64,000 nucleotides of DNA from positions 29,795,410 to 29,859,409 of the forward strand of contig CM070726.1 in assembly GCA_036346275.1 (NCBI GenBank), read 5' to 3'. Source of the stretch: Otatea glauca. Taxonomy: Eukaryota > Streptophyta > Magnoliopsida > Poales > Poaceae. A program made the position numbers and the translations under genes. Below are positions 34,680-45,205 of this stretch, in pieces. The notes below the pieces were generated by a model. The model ran no database searches and had not been told where the DNA came from. It saw only the letters and a program-made list of their open reading frames with translations. The number at the start of each line of letters is the position of its first letter. Position 1 is the first letter of the stretch.

Positions 34680-36288
34680 TGAAAGACCGAGATGGCAAAC
34701 AGAGGGGGGGGGGGTGAATGGTCGCAAATAAATTTTCCCTCAAAATACTCCAACAAAAACCTCGACAAGATCGCTCAAAGGAAATCGTGAAAAGCCCGAA
34801 AAACTAGACAACTATGTGTACCCCAAGCTTGCATGGATAAGTACCATAAAATATGTGGGGATTTTTGAGTCACAATCCTGATGTCTAGTGTCCAAGATAA
34901 AGAGGAATCAATCCAACTCTTGCTTTTAGAAAGAACATCAATTCAAATCACAAAAGTCACTTTCAGAAAAGCAAAACCAGAATTTCCAGAACTTGTCCTC
35001 AATTTGAACAGGAGGTTGGTGGGTTTCTGCAGCTCAAACAATTTTGAGAATTTTTCTCCCTATGAGAATCAGAGTCGTGAAGAACTCCACCAAATTTCTC
35101 CTCAAAAAGCCTTACATAAAAAACAAGAAAAATCGAATAACACAGTCAGTCAAGAACTTCGAGCAGAAAGTTTGGGGCTCGGTTTTCACCTCATAGCACC
35201 CAAACGGTGCAACAAGTGAACTCCAAAATTTTTCTGTAAGTGGATATCAGAGTTCCACACCTCATCCAACAAGAATCACTTAAAAATGATTTTTCTATAT
35301 TTTTATAAAAATCAAATACTAAATGCTGCGCAAAGAACAAGTTCTGAACAAAATTGGAACTTGAAAGAAAAGATGTTCTCTACTCAATCCAAGAGTGCAA
35401 AAGAGACGTAAAACCATATGAACACACTCAAAACATCCAAGATCAACAGCATTTAGAAGGAGGGGAGGCAAATCCAAATTGCGTGAAAGTAAATTGTGAG
35501 AATGTAATTGCGGGAAAGTAAATGCTGAATTTAAATTGCGTAAAGTAAAGACATAATGTAAATGCGCAAAATAAATTCAGAGAAGGATGGATAAAACTTT
35601 CATTTCTAGAAGGAGAGGTTACAAAGCCTCACTTTCATGTGGGCAAAGCTCAAAGGAGCATTCACAAACCTCAAAACCTTCAAAGGAAGGAGGCTACCCT
35701 TCCACCCCTATTTATACTACTCTTGGGCCACCTACCACCCTTGGATGAGTCTCTCAACCCTAAAGCACTCATCTAAGGGCTAGGATTAACCCACACACAT
35801 ACCGGGTTTTCTTGCACGATTTTCAAAGCATACTACCTAGACCCGCTAACCTATCAACTAGACCTAAATCCGACGACCCTCATTGATCCACGCGGCATCT
35901 AGCTAGCATCATCTCCTTTCCTTGTCTTCTTGACTTGCCTGAACTCCATCTCCGATCATCTTCCGGCGATCTCTCAACCGTCTGGACCTCCGACGCTCCT
36001 CGCCTAGTCCCGGTCATCCTCCGCCTCACCATGACCTAGCACCGTCGCCCTGTAACCATCAAAGACAAGGAAAAACCTTTCATAGCAATGCCCGCAATGA
36101 TATGCAATAAACCTATCCAACTCATCACTACCGCGCCCATACGGCCGGTACTGCCACTCCTGGCAGAGACAACTCAAATTGCTTCATTTTAAAAATCAAT
36201 CCAAATCAAACTCAAACTTGAGCACACCTTGCTCAAATAAAGTCAAATACTCATCACAAACATGGATGGACCTCCACATGGTCCTTCA
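34680..36288 (-). repeat. 5' LTR of the Copia element
   Basis: 1609 bases from TGAAAGACC to GGTCCTTCA, the 5' LTR in element orientation. It would contain the element promoter. A G run (about 34704-34713) is longer here than in the partner LTR. Confidence 0.92.
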
Positions 36289-37505
36289 CTTTGCTATAGT
36301 AAACAGCTTGCTTCAACATAAAAAAAGTGGAGTTCCACCTGGTTGAAACATCCAATGAAAGACCCTCATCGATATCCAAGTCACACTTCGATGCACACTT
36401 CTGAAAATATTCCCATTGAAATGATAAATTCTTTATAATTACAACAGAAGCTCTAATATTCTTCACTGAAGATGTAACTGCTTTCAAACCATCTTGAGCA
36501 ACAAGGTTTAAAATGTGACATAAGCATCTCACATGAAAAAAACACCATCACAGACTAAGGGTGCTTTCTTGTTTAGTTTTGAAACATGTTCTGCAGCACA
36601 CTTATCATTAGATGAGGCATTGTCCATAGTGAGAGCAAAAAGCTTCTTTTCAAGGTTCCAATGCATCACACTCTTGATGAACTCTGTGGCTAGATTAGTG
36701 CATGTGTGGCTGCCTTTAACATGCATGAATTTAGCAATTCTTTTCTGAATCTGCCAATTATCATCTATCCAATGCACGGTGACACACATATAACCTTTAT
36801 TTTGATTTGAGGCCCACATATCTATGGTTGCAGAAAAGCGGCATAAAAGAGATTTGAAATGATCATACAACTTTTTTGTTTCCTCATTAAACATTTCTAT
36901 TATGGCATTTCTTGTAGTTGTGCGACACTTAAATGAAAAACTAGGGCGCAAAGACTTGATGAAGTCAACAAAGTACTCATGTTCAACCATATTAAAGGGA
37001 TATTCATGAATAACAAGTGCTAAATGCCACTTTCTAAGGCTAGTTTCAGCATCAAATCTATATGTCTAAACATTAGCATTGCTATCTTCACCCTTTTCTA
37101 GTTTGATCATTTGCTGTTCTAGAGTTATAGAATGCTTATTTTTTAAATGATTTATAAAGCATGATGTGCCCCTGTTGTCTCACATCGGGTTTTGTAAGGA
37201 TATTTCTTGCATCTCGCCCAAAGTTCGTTTGTAACCACACCATTTGAATATGTTTTTGTGACAGTATCCTTAGTGCAGTGCTCCCATACCTTAGAGATGG
37301 ACTTCTTTTGCCTCTTGCTAGGAGGCTCATTTTCTCTGGTGATATCACATTCAGGTTCAGCTTGAGGTCCATTGGCTTCAGATGCAAGAGGCTCTCGTAC
37401 TACTAGTGCATGAGCACTCGGTGTAGACAGACTTATTCCAAGTGTGGCAGCAGGTGATGCTCCACTAGTTGCGCACACATTTGCGCTAGCGCTTCTAGAC
37501 TCCAT
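36289..37505 (-). pseudogene. hAT transposase, N-terminal and middle part
   Basis: The minus-strand ATG at 37505 (MESRSASANVCATSG) starts a Ser/Ala-rich leader, then a BED zinc finger (SKVWEHCTKDTVTKTYSNGV, then KYPYKTRC and NHLKNKH). The finger shows CKKYPYK where CxxC is expected, so one zinc-binding Cys is lost. The RNase H-like core follows: EYFVDFIKSLRPSFSFKCR, FSATIDMWASNQNKGYMCVT, FALTMDNASSNDKCA, MRCLCHILNLVAQDGL and LSLDVSTRWNSTFFMLKQAV. Lesions are a frameshift before NHLKNKH (about 37148), a stop near 37066, and an extra T in a T-run near 36538. The gene stops at the Copia insertion (36288). The family is RICESLEEPER/Daysleeper-like hAT. Confidence 0.9.
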
Positions 37506-38830
37506 CACAAAGCGGCAGTGGGCTGAACACAAAAAGACACGATCATTAGGATTTACTGAGCATATTGCTTACTTCAAATAAAACAAAACCTCAATCAATA
37601 ATGTTGTTACTAGGGAGGGAGTGCATTTTCTACTCTTCAACCAACAGAGAGTATTGCAAACGGAGAGGTGGCAATGGCTGTGCAATGGTTGATATCTGTC
37701 GGTGCTAATTTTTAGTCCTTAAGTACCACTCATAGGAAGCATACAATACTCTAATTGAAACATACAGTGCTCTAGTTTCTATATGTTCAGGAAACAAACT
37801 ACTTTCTCAGTTGAACTTATACCTGGCTAGAAGCAGAAATTCAGTGCATCCAAGACAAAGAGGTACTGGACAGTGAGCAGCCCATAGTCAAAGTAATGAA
37901 TTCCTTCGAAATCCCACTCAACTTTTGGAACATCTCCCCGGATTTTGTCCACCAGACCACAACCTTCTCAATCTCTGTAACAACAAACCAACATAAGCCA
38001 TGACCCAATATTGTAAAATGTTTGCCTATTATTAATGTTGTCTATAATATACTGTTCATGAAATTGCATGTTCATCGCTTTTGCCATTACCGAATTGGTT
38101 CATTCTTCGTAGGCAGTAAGAATTGGCTGACCTGTGTTCAATGAAACAGTTGGATTCTTATACAGAACTTTCAGGGTTTCCGGTATGCCCCAAATATTAT
38201 AGCATTCAGAACTATAGAAGGAGAACTAAGTTGTATACTGCATAACTATCCAGTAAATAAATCTAGAACATGTTTATCTTTGAATCTGCTGATCGATTTG
38301 CCTTTTCATTTTGTAATATTCTAAAACAAAAGTGTACTTTTTGTGACAATTACCCCCTTGTCTGTGTTGGATTATTCTCAGTGGAATCACTTGCTTAGCT
38401 GCTTCAAGCAACTGCCTATGATGTTAACATCGATGTGTCAATATTTACTTGCATCCATGACCCAAGTGTAATTTTGGTAGGGAAATATGTCCACTGTAAT
38501 ATTCTAAGCCAACGCAGGGGAAAAGAAACACCACAATAACTGAGGACTTCATTTGGACATTTTCTTACAACAGAAAGGAGAGATGAGCATCGATATAGAT
38601 ACATAAAAGCAAAGCACAAAGATGTATGTCTTCAAGATCCTCTTTCATCAGAAGCAGAAAGTAATAGGTAAAAAAATAACCAAATAGAAATTTTAAAGAC
38701 TAAGCCTGGGCAGAGGCAAGGTGGCGGCGGGAGGCCTGGGCCGCTCGGATCTCGGGGCCTTGGGGGAGACTAGGAGTGAGGACTCAACGGGAGATCTAGG
38801 GTTACTGGGTTAGGGTCAGTAGTTATGTGG
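37506..38830. other. hAT 5' non-coding part
   Basis: Upstream of the transposase ATG on the minus strand: AT-rich sequence with no recognisable protein, then a short GC-rich patch at 38705-38800. It could hold a 5' UTR intron and promoter of the transposase. The terminal-repeat region follows from about 38845. Confidence 0.4.
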
Positions 38831-39059
38831 TCAATCAAAAGTTGGATATCCGAATAATATTACCGGCTATATCCGAGAAAATATTCGGAATATTCCGATC
38901 CGACGAATAGTGATTTTCCGAATCCGAAGCCGAATCCAAAATAAAGTATCCAAAACAGATTCCGAATCCGAGAACTATCCGAAAAAATTATCCGAATCCG
39001 ATCCGAGCACATCCGGTCGATCGGAAATTATCCGATCCGATTACACCCCTACTGATCAG

Positions 39060-39616
39060 TACTTGTGTAATATGTAGGTCCGTACTCATTACTTATATGG
39101 TAACCGTGTAACTAGTATAATCACTCGATCAGTACTTAATTACTTATGTATCGTTGTATGGACACTCTTATCATGTCATTGTCAGTACTTATTTTATTAT
39201 AATGGATTGTGATTTGTTCGATATATAATTTGCTATTATGGTCATGTAGTCATATGGTTTGATTCATATATTACTCTATTTACGCGTACACTATCAGTAT
39301 ATGTTTATCGGTTTCTGACACAAATCCGTTATATGCCTGTATCCCGAATAACCGGATTGTATCTGGCTCCGAATACAAAGAAATATAGATCAATACGTGA
39401 ATAGCAATATCCATCTATATCCGACCCGCGTCTTCCTATCCGGGTTCGCCCGAAACCCGTCAACTCTTCCCCTTTCGGTTCGCTAAGGACTTTGCAAATT
39501 AGTGGCGTCATCCTTGCTTCTCTGAAACGCTTGTCTCCTACTCTCCTCTCCCCTCCCCGTCCTTCCCTCTCTCGTGCTCGATCTCGCGATCTCGCTGGGG
39601 AAGGAGATTGGACGCG
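39060..39616 (+). promoter_or_regulatory. Upstream region and 5' UTR of the cytochrome b561 gene
   Basis: The hAT target duplication ends at 39059, only about 560 bases from the cytochrome b561 start codon, so the hAT inserted into or next to its promoter. Bases 39531-39600 are pyrimidine-rich (CTCCTCTCCCCTCCCC), typical of a plant 5' UTR. No convincing TATA box was identified close to it. Bases 39310-39470 contain CCGAATA and CCCGAA motifs like hAT ends. Confidence 0.45.
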
Positions 39617-40174
39617 ATGGCGGCGGCACCGGCGGTGAGGTTTCCAGTGTTTGGCCTCGTGCGGCTGCTGGGCGTGGCCGCGGCGGCGGCCATCCTCGTC
39701 TGGGCCGTCCACTTCCGCGGCGGCATGGCGCTCTCCTCCGAGGAGGACAAGCTCCTCATCTTCAACGTAATCGAACAAAGAACCCTCATTTCCCTTCGAT
39801 TATGTCTCCTGTTCTCGTTTGCACTGGCGGATTGCGTGTTGATCTTGGTGTCCCTACTGCGGGAATGTTCGATTGATTGGTCCTAGGATCGGGTCGAGAG
39901 GTCTGGCTGTGTTCTTGCGCTTCGGGCCATGCGAAATTGCAATGTAATGGATTTAGCTGCGAATCTTGGTGGTTCAGGAGAGTTCCGGTATTGCCTATGT
40001 AGTGATTGGCAGAGGGGTTTAGCTTTAGGGTTGGAGGGATGGTGTGTTCTTGAATTTGACAGCATGCCCGCTTGATGCGTTTCTCGAAAATCTATTTATT
40101 GATTGCGTATGGCAGGAAGTTTTGGCACAAGATGATTTTGTCGAGTTTGTGATCAACGACGGACTCAAGGGCTA

Positions 40175-40205
<31 letters not shown>

Positions 40206-43200
40206 AAATGGCCACCGGCATTTCATTAGAGAAGTACAACAACCGAGTTACGCACACTCACACACACCACACACACACTTGGCCCACAAGCGCCCACGTC
40301 AAGCAGCACTCGAACGCTGGTGGGCTGGGTACTCTCACAGCGCCCCAACCAACCGAGCCTATGACCAGTGCAGTTTGATGAATTTTACAAAAACAATGTT
40401 TATCCTTTTCACCATTTCTTTTCACTGTGAGTATGGTGCTGTTGTTATTGTATTTTGTGGGGAAAGTTTAGTTTGTTTTCTTTTGTTTTTCTTATTCTTT
40501 TTGGGCCTACTTGGGAATTTGATATTAGATTAATAGGTCGATATGTGAGTAGAGTTCTTACATTTATGGTTCTTTTGGAACCGAGATTTAGTTGCGAACC
40601 CTCTAGATAGAAATTAGGAAGGTGATCTAGTGCTAGGCTAATGTTTTGTGGTGGTTGCAATGTAGACTAGGATCATGAAGTCTGTTGTCGATGGAATTGG
40701 TAAAGTGGAAAAGGGCATGATAACCTTTTGCAAAATGACTATATGTGCACATTTGAACGTTTGGTTGGATAATGGCAAGGCTGGAACTCAGAAAAGAACT
40801 AATTATTTTTGTGTACTTGGCTCCTGCAGTTGCAGTATTTTATTTTGGAGGGAAAAATTGCATGCACCCAGATACTCACCCATGAAGCATTTTAGGCACC
40901 ATTTCATTAGAAGTGTTTCTCTGCATGAGTCTCGAAGCAAAATAGAGTTAGGGTTTTATTTTGAGAACAGGGGCGTTTCTCTTACTTTCCATTTGAAACA
41001 GCAATATTTCCGAGAAGAAACTCCATTTTTTTTTTGTATATGTCTGTTGCTCATTCATTTCATCTCAATAGTGATCAGGAAAGGACAAAAATCAGAAGGA
41101 AAAAAGGACAAGTTTTCTTTGGAGGTTGGTTATGCTAATGGAATGGAACTGAAATGCTTTTGTTCTCAGGATGTCAAGCTAACTGTTTCTGCTTTGAGTG
41201 TGTCTGCCTGTGCGTCACACAAAGAAAAACTCCATATGTGATGCTGGCTAGGAAGCTTTTTAGGGGACTTTTACTCCATACACCCTAGAAGTGTGGAACT
41301 CTATATTTACATACTAATGTGTACATGTTCCATCCACTCCGAGTGAAAGTTTTGACCAATTCCGCTACGGTTGTGTATTAAGTTATTAACACAATCAACA
41401 TCTCAACACTTTGCAAGATACAAATATAGTTAACACTTATGCATTGCCTAACTAATAATTTATTTTATAATGTGATAAATTTCTTTTGTGGTAGACTTAT
41501 ACTTCTGGAATGACAAATCTAGCATTATTAGGGGCACAAACTTATACGCGCATGGTTTGTCACGAGTCATGTCATCTAGGTGGGTACATAAGAAAAGAAA
41601 GATGGTAAGGAAATGGACAACCAACTGTGTAACATACTAACATTGTCACCAATACATTTAGTCAACAGATAATCTAAAGCCATAGGTTTGCATGTTCTCA
41701 AGTGATGACAAACCATTTGAGTGTCCTGTATTTTACAGAAATAATTAATCATGTATGTTTTGCATACTAAACAGACAGTGGTTCTAATTGCTCACTATAT
41801 AGTAAATATTATTATGTACATAAAGCCCATCCTCTTATGATATTAAAATTGCTCTCTCTCTCTCTCTTTTTAGGTTCACCCTGTGCTGATGCTGATTGGA
41901 TTGGTAGTCTTGAATGGTGAAGGTTGGTTGATACCCACTCTTAAACTTGAAAAAAAATTGAATTTCTGGAATGACCTTGCTGCTGTGGCATATAAATACC
42001 TTACTGCCTCACTAAATGGCATGCCAAAATTGTTGGTTTGGTTATTTCCAACATATGCATATATCAAAGTGTAGTATGTTACAGATATAAAATAGATTAT
42101 ATCATTGTACTGTCTTTTCAGTACAGCGTGAGACACACCCCCAAATTTGAACAAAAACAGTGGCATTAAGATTTTAAGACATCTTAAATACATTATTTAC
42201 AGTTTCGTTGACACAAGATAAAATTAGGATTCCAACTAGACCAGGTTGGCTATGGTTGGCTCTCAGTAAACTAACTTGGGTAGGATTGGATCCTGCCTCT
42301 TGGTAAACTATAAGCCATATTGCCAAATAGACTGGCTTGTCTTCTCAGGGCTGCCAGCCAGAAGCGCCTTCTCAGGGCAGCTAGCAAGAAGCTGGAAAAG
42401 CTTCGGCCCCATCCTAGCACCTACCCCCCTCCCAACAAAAAAATAAAAATAAAGAAAGAAAAGGCCCATATGTAAAATGTTGGATATGTACACCTATCGA
42501 TACTGATTCCTGACATGGTTCAAATGATCCTAAATGATTTTGATCGACTCAAATCAACACAATAATGCCATAGTATTATTCAGAAATATAGGGAAATATA
42601 TATTTCTTTCAAATTTAAATATTAAAATTGGCCGTATTTATTTGTAACTAACTAGTAGAACCCTTAACTGGCACCTAGCAGAAACCATTCCAAGATCAGT
42701 TTTGAGGAACATGTTATTAGAATTGATTTGGATTATTTGATTTATATCCATATAAAATATAAGTTTTTGCCGAATAGTTGTCTTTATATTAATGGATATA
42801 ACTTTTCTAATTTATTCATTATGGTGCTACATGCAGCTCTTTTGGCCTACAAGACAGTGCCAGGAACCAAGAAACTGAAGAAGTTAGTACACCTTGCCTT
42901 GCAGTTCCTTGCCATGTTTTTGAGTTTAATTGGTCTCTGGGCTGTCTGGAAGTTCCACAATGAAAGAGAAATTGACCACTTGTACACACTTCATTCCTGG
43001 TTGGGCATTTTGTGCATCATATTCTTCAGCTTGCAGGTAAAATAACAGATACTGAACTCTTCTGTGCAATTCTGCTGTTTTCAGTAAACATAAAATCGTA
43101 TATATAGATAAAGAGGTTTACTGCAAACTATTGTCCTCCTTATCATAAAATCTCTACAGTGGGCTGCTGGATTCTGGACCTTCTGGTACCCTGGTGGATC

Positions 43201-43465
43201 AAGAAGTGGCAGAGCGTCTCTGCTTCCCTGGCATGTATTCTTTGGTATCTTTCTCTATGTTCTCGCCATTGCCACAAGTGTGTCAGGACTTTTGGAGAAA
43301 TCAATCTTTATGCAGAGTGCAAAAATGATTGGGCGCTTCTCCACAGAAGCTCTATTTATGAACTCTCTGGGGATGCTGCTGGTACTGTTGGGCTCTCTTG
43401 TTGTTCTTGCAATTGTTAGTCCTGGAGCTGGCAAGATGGATACATACCGAGGTTCTTCTGAGTGA
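39617..43465 (+). CDS. CYB561A: Cytochrome b561, transmembrane ascorbate ferrireductase (complete, four exons)
   Basis: Exons 39617-39766, 41874-41922, 42837-43036 and 43160-43465 join in phase to 234 codons; all introns are GT-AG, with a long pyrimidine tract before exon 2. The protein is MAAAPAVRFP, FGLVRLLGV, then VHFRGGMALSSEEDKLLIFN (ex1), VHPVLMLIGLVVLNGE (ex2), LLAYKTVPGTKKLKKLVHLA to YTLHSWLG (ex3) and WAAGFWTFWYPGG, LPWHVFFG to GKMDTYRGSSE (ex4). Six membrane segments fit the sequence. His 52, 85, 119 and 157 are the four conserved ligands of the two b hemes. These proteins pass electrons from cytosolic ascorbate across the tonoplast or plasma membrane to monodehydroascorbate or ferric chelates. 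It most resembles Arabidopsis At4g25570 (CYB561A/ACYB-2). No lesion was seen, so it is probably functional. Lysosome/tonoplast location is inferred from the family. Confidence 0.93.
40191..40358 (-). mobile_element. SINE-like retroposon in cytochrome b561 intron 1
   Basis: On the minus strand it starts GCTCGGTTGGTTGGGGCGC, has a B-box-like GTTCGAGTGC, and ends in an A-tract (poly-T at 40191-40205 on the plus strand). These are tRNA-derived SINE features. A TG-rich middle (40240-40280) follows the tRNA part. The flanking TA repeat (40174-40190) obscures the target duplication. It is intronic, so it leaves the protein unaffected. Confidence 0.6.
40380..41873 (+). other. Remainder of cytochrome b561 intron 1
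   Basis: AT-rich intron sequence ending in a CT dinucleotide run and TTTTTAG (41850-41873), the polypyrimidine tract and acceptor of exon 2. An open frame at 40675-41241 gives a peptide with no recognisable domain and is regarded as chance. Confidence 0.6.
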
Positions 43466-44150
43466 AAGGGAAGTGTGTAGTTCTTGGGCTACAGTTAGTT
43501 CTGAACTGTGCATTTTCTTGCATGGACTTAATCCGGATTGTGCTTTCCTTTTCTGATCAGATCTGAATAGTCATTGTTGAGGACTATTAATCTCATTCCT
43601 GTAATTGGTGGTTCACTTGTCCATTCTAGTACTAAATCGATGGTTCAAGATGACATAAATTACAGCTGAGACTTTTCTAGAGGGAAAAGACTCAAATATA
43701 CTTTGGCTTTATGGATGGAATATGACAAATGGCTTCAATTTTTTATGCTTAGCAATTTTCTGCATCTTATCAGTTCTAACTAGATCAGACATACATGTTT
43801 GGATAATTATAATTATTAACTAATGCAATGACCATGTTTGCATGACTTGTGCTTCCTCCGTGTTAAATCAAAGGGGATGTGCAACGTTTAAAATTCGAAT
43901 TGTGAGACTCGTTAAAATGCAATTTGCACTCTGAATTGCTACCTTAAGCCAATTAAAGGAGGATTCTAAATGGATAGATGCTTTTGATTTGCATTCTGAA
44001 CTGCTACCTTAATCCAATTAAAGGAGGATTCTAAATGGATAGATGTCTTTGGTTTCCAACGGGGAAATGGATTATTCCATAAATTCCTCCAGACGAGGCT
44101 CATCAAAATGATCAACCTACACGTATTGCATTGCTAAAAGTCAGAAGACT
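43466..44150 (+). other. 3' UTR and downstream DNA of cytochrome b561, with a 65-bp tandem duplication
   Basis: Downstream of the stop, AT-rich sequence likely includes the 3' UTR; no single poly(A) signal stands out. Between about 43923 and 44046 a 65-base block containing CCAATTAAAGGAGGATTCTA is present twice in tandem with a few differences. No other gene. Confidence 0.5.
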
Positions 44151-44819
44151 GCCCATGCCGAATGATCTGACAATGGGTATTGGACAGCTCTCAACCCATC
44201 CGCCACACAAGATGTAATTATATTAACCTAAAAAAACAATTAATGGGTTTGGAATTGGCAGGCGTCAGGCTCTTGCTCACCCGCCTCATGCCACTCAACA
44301 AAAAACGCAAGAGACCGAACCCCCGATTCGATCTCACCGCTCGCCTCTCGCATCTCTCTCTAGGCGAGGCAACGCCACCCTAGCCTCCCGTCCCCGCCTC
44401 CGGCTCCTCCCTCCGGTGGACGCCGCCTCCGGCTCCTACCGTCGGTAGACGTCACTGCCAGGTCTACCTCCAGCCTGTGGACGCCGCAGCTAGCTCCTCC
44501 TCCCGCCGTTCAATGCCACCACCGGCTCCACCACCAGCCTGTGGACGCAGTCGCCTATCTAGTCCATGAAATCATTGCTTACGTAGCATTCTCCGCCTCG
44601 TTTGTTTTTCAAATCTAGAATTATCGTGTATGCTTTTGCAAATTTGGTCATCTCCACTACTGTGGAAGACGCGGCTGGCAATACCTGTCTCCTGTCGTAC
44701 TCGAAAAGCACGGAAGGTCATTGGTGCTACGGCAAGACGAGAGACCACAGGAGGATGCCCTGCCGCCGCGTACAGGGAGCACAGGAAGAGCTCTGGCTTT
44801 TGGAAAAAATATCAAATAA
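44151..44819. other. Unassigned stretch with a GC-rich, repeat-like segment
   Basis: 44290-44560 is C-rich with several imperfect copies of GGCTCC(T/A)CC and GTGGACGCC, like a grass 5' exon or UTR but without a clean open frame. 44600-44810 has open frames on two registers of no recognised family. Either a decayed gene start or part of a degenerate Gypsy LTR. Confidence 0.35.
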
Positions 44820-45205
44820 GGTTCAAAAATTTTGAAAGGTTTTCAAGAATACCTTAAGACATTTTGAACTTCATAAAATTATTTTCAACAATATTTGAGG
44901 TTTAATTTTGCTACAATAAATTATTTTGTAAAAATAAAAGGAAGGAAAAAAACCCTTGTTAAAATCCAAAAATTTCAAAAAAATCTTAAAAAATCAGAAA
45001 TAACTAATTAAAGACTATTATGCAAAAATTGGGATGTTACAAACCTTCCCCTTAATAGAATATTGACCTCGAGATTTATGGTTAACTAAAGAAACAGGTT
45101 AAGGAATTTTGACTTCAGATCATCCTCACATTCCAATGTTTTACTTTCTGAATGATTACTTCACTGCACTCTACAGAAATGAACTGACATGCTTTTGGTT
45201 TTACA
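44820..45205 (-). mobile_element. Minus-oriented Tekay-Gypsy 3' fragment: LTR start plus integrase tail
   Basis: Reading minus, the segment 45205-45042 aligns with the integrase chromodomain tail and polypurine end of the Tekay element at 59787-59631 (for example CAGAAATGAACTGACATGC against CAAAAATGAACTGACTTG). It is followed by TGTAACATCCCAATTTTTGC at 45041, the LTR start. The LTR fades out near 44820. It abuts a plus-oriented copy of the same family at about 45206. Confidence 0.7.

Larger units (their letters stand above)
25391..36288 (-). mobile_element. Full-length Copia retrotransposon, Sirevirus-like, inserted in the hAT transposase
   Basis: Two directly repeated LTRs (25391-27029 and 34680-36288) start TGAAGGACC or TGAAAGACC and end GGTCCTTCA. 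On the minus strand the order is 5' LTR, PBS, gag, protease, integrase, RT, RNase H, a long 3' region with polypurine tracts, then 3' LTR. Integrase before RT defines Copia. The long gag, extra zinc knuckle and 1.9-kb region between RNase H and the 3' LTR suggest the Sirevirus (Maximus/SIRE) lineage. The flanks are CAAAG and AAAAA on the minus strand; assuming a decayed 5-bp duplication restores the hAT reading frame exactly. LTRs are very similar by eye, suggesting a fairly recent insertion. Stops and frame changes in pol indicate that it is now defective. Confidence 0.92.
23626..39051 (-). mobile_element. hAT-superfamily DNA transposon, interrupted by a Copia retrotransposon
   Basis: The left terminus TAGGGATGCAATCGG and right terminus CCGATTACACCCCTA are imperfect inverted repeats. 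Both are directly flanked by CTGATCAG (23618-23625 and 39052-39059), the 8-bp target duplication typical of hAT. Subterminal sequence at both ends is packed with short TCCGAATC-type motifs (23640-23830 and 38845-39045). It encodes a minus-strand BED-finger/hAT transposase whose N-terminal and middle parts (37505-36289) are separated from its C-terminal part (25390 to about 24905) by the 10.9-kb Copia element. Without the Copia the hAT is about 4.5 kb, normal for an autonomous element, but its gene is broken. Confidence 0.92.

Noticed and set aside
23176..39472. An outer hAT element with ends TAGGGGTGAAAACGG and CCCGTCAACTCTTCCCC around the inner hAT
   Set aside because: The ends are only loosely similar and no 8-bp duplication flanks them; kept only as hAT-end-like sequence.
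40675..41241. 188-codon open frame in cytochrome b561 intron 1
   Set aside because: No recognisable domain, lies wholly within an intron with good splice sites on both sides, composition not coding-like.
41848..41873. CT dinucleotide run as a regulatory microsatellite
   Set aside because: It directly precedes the exon 2 acceptor and is explained as a polypyrimidine tract.
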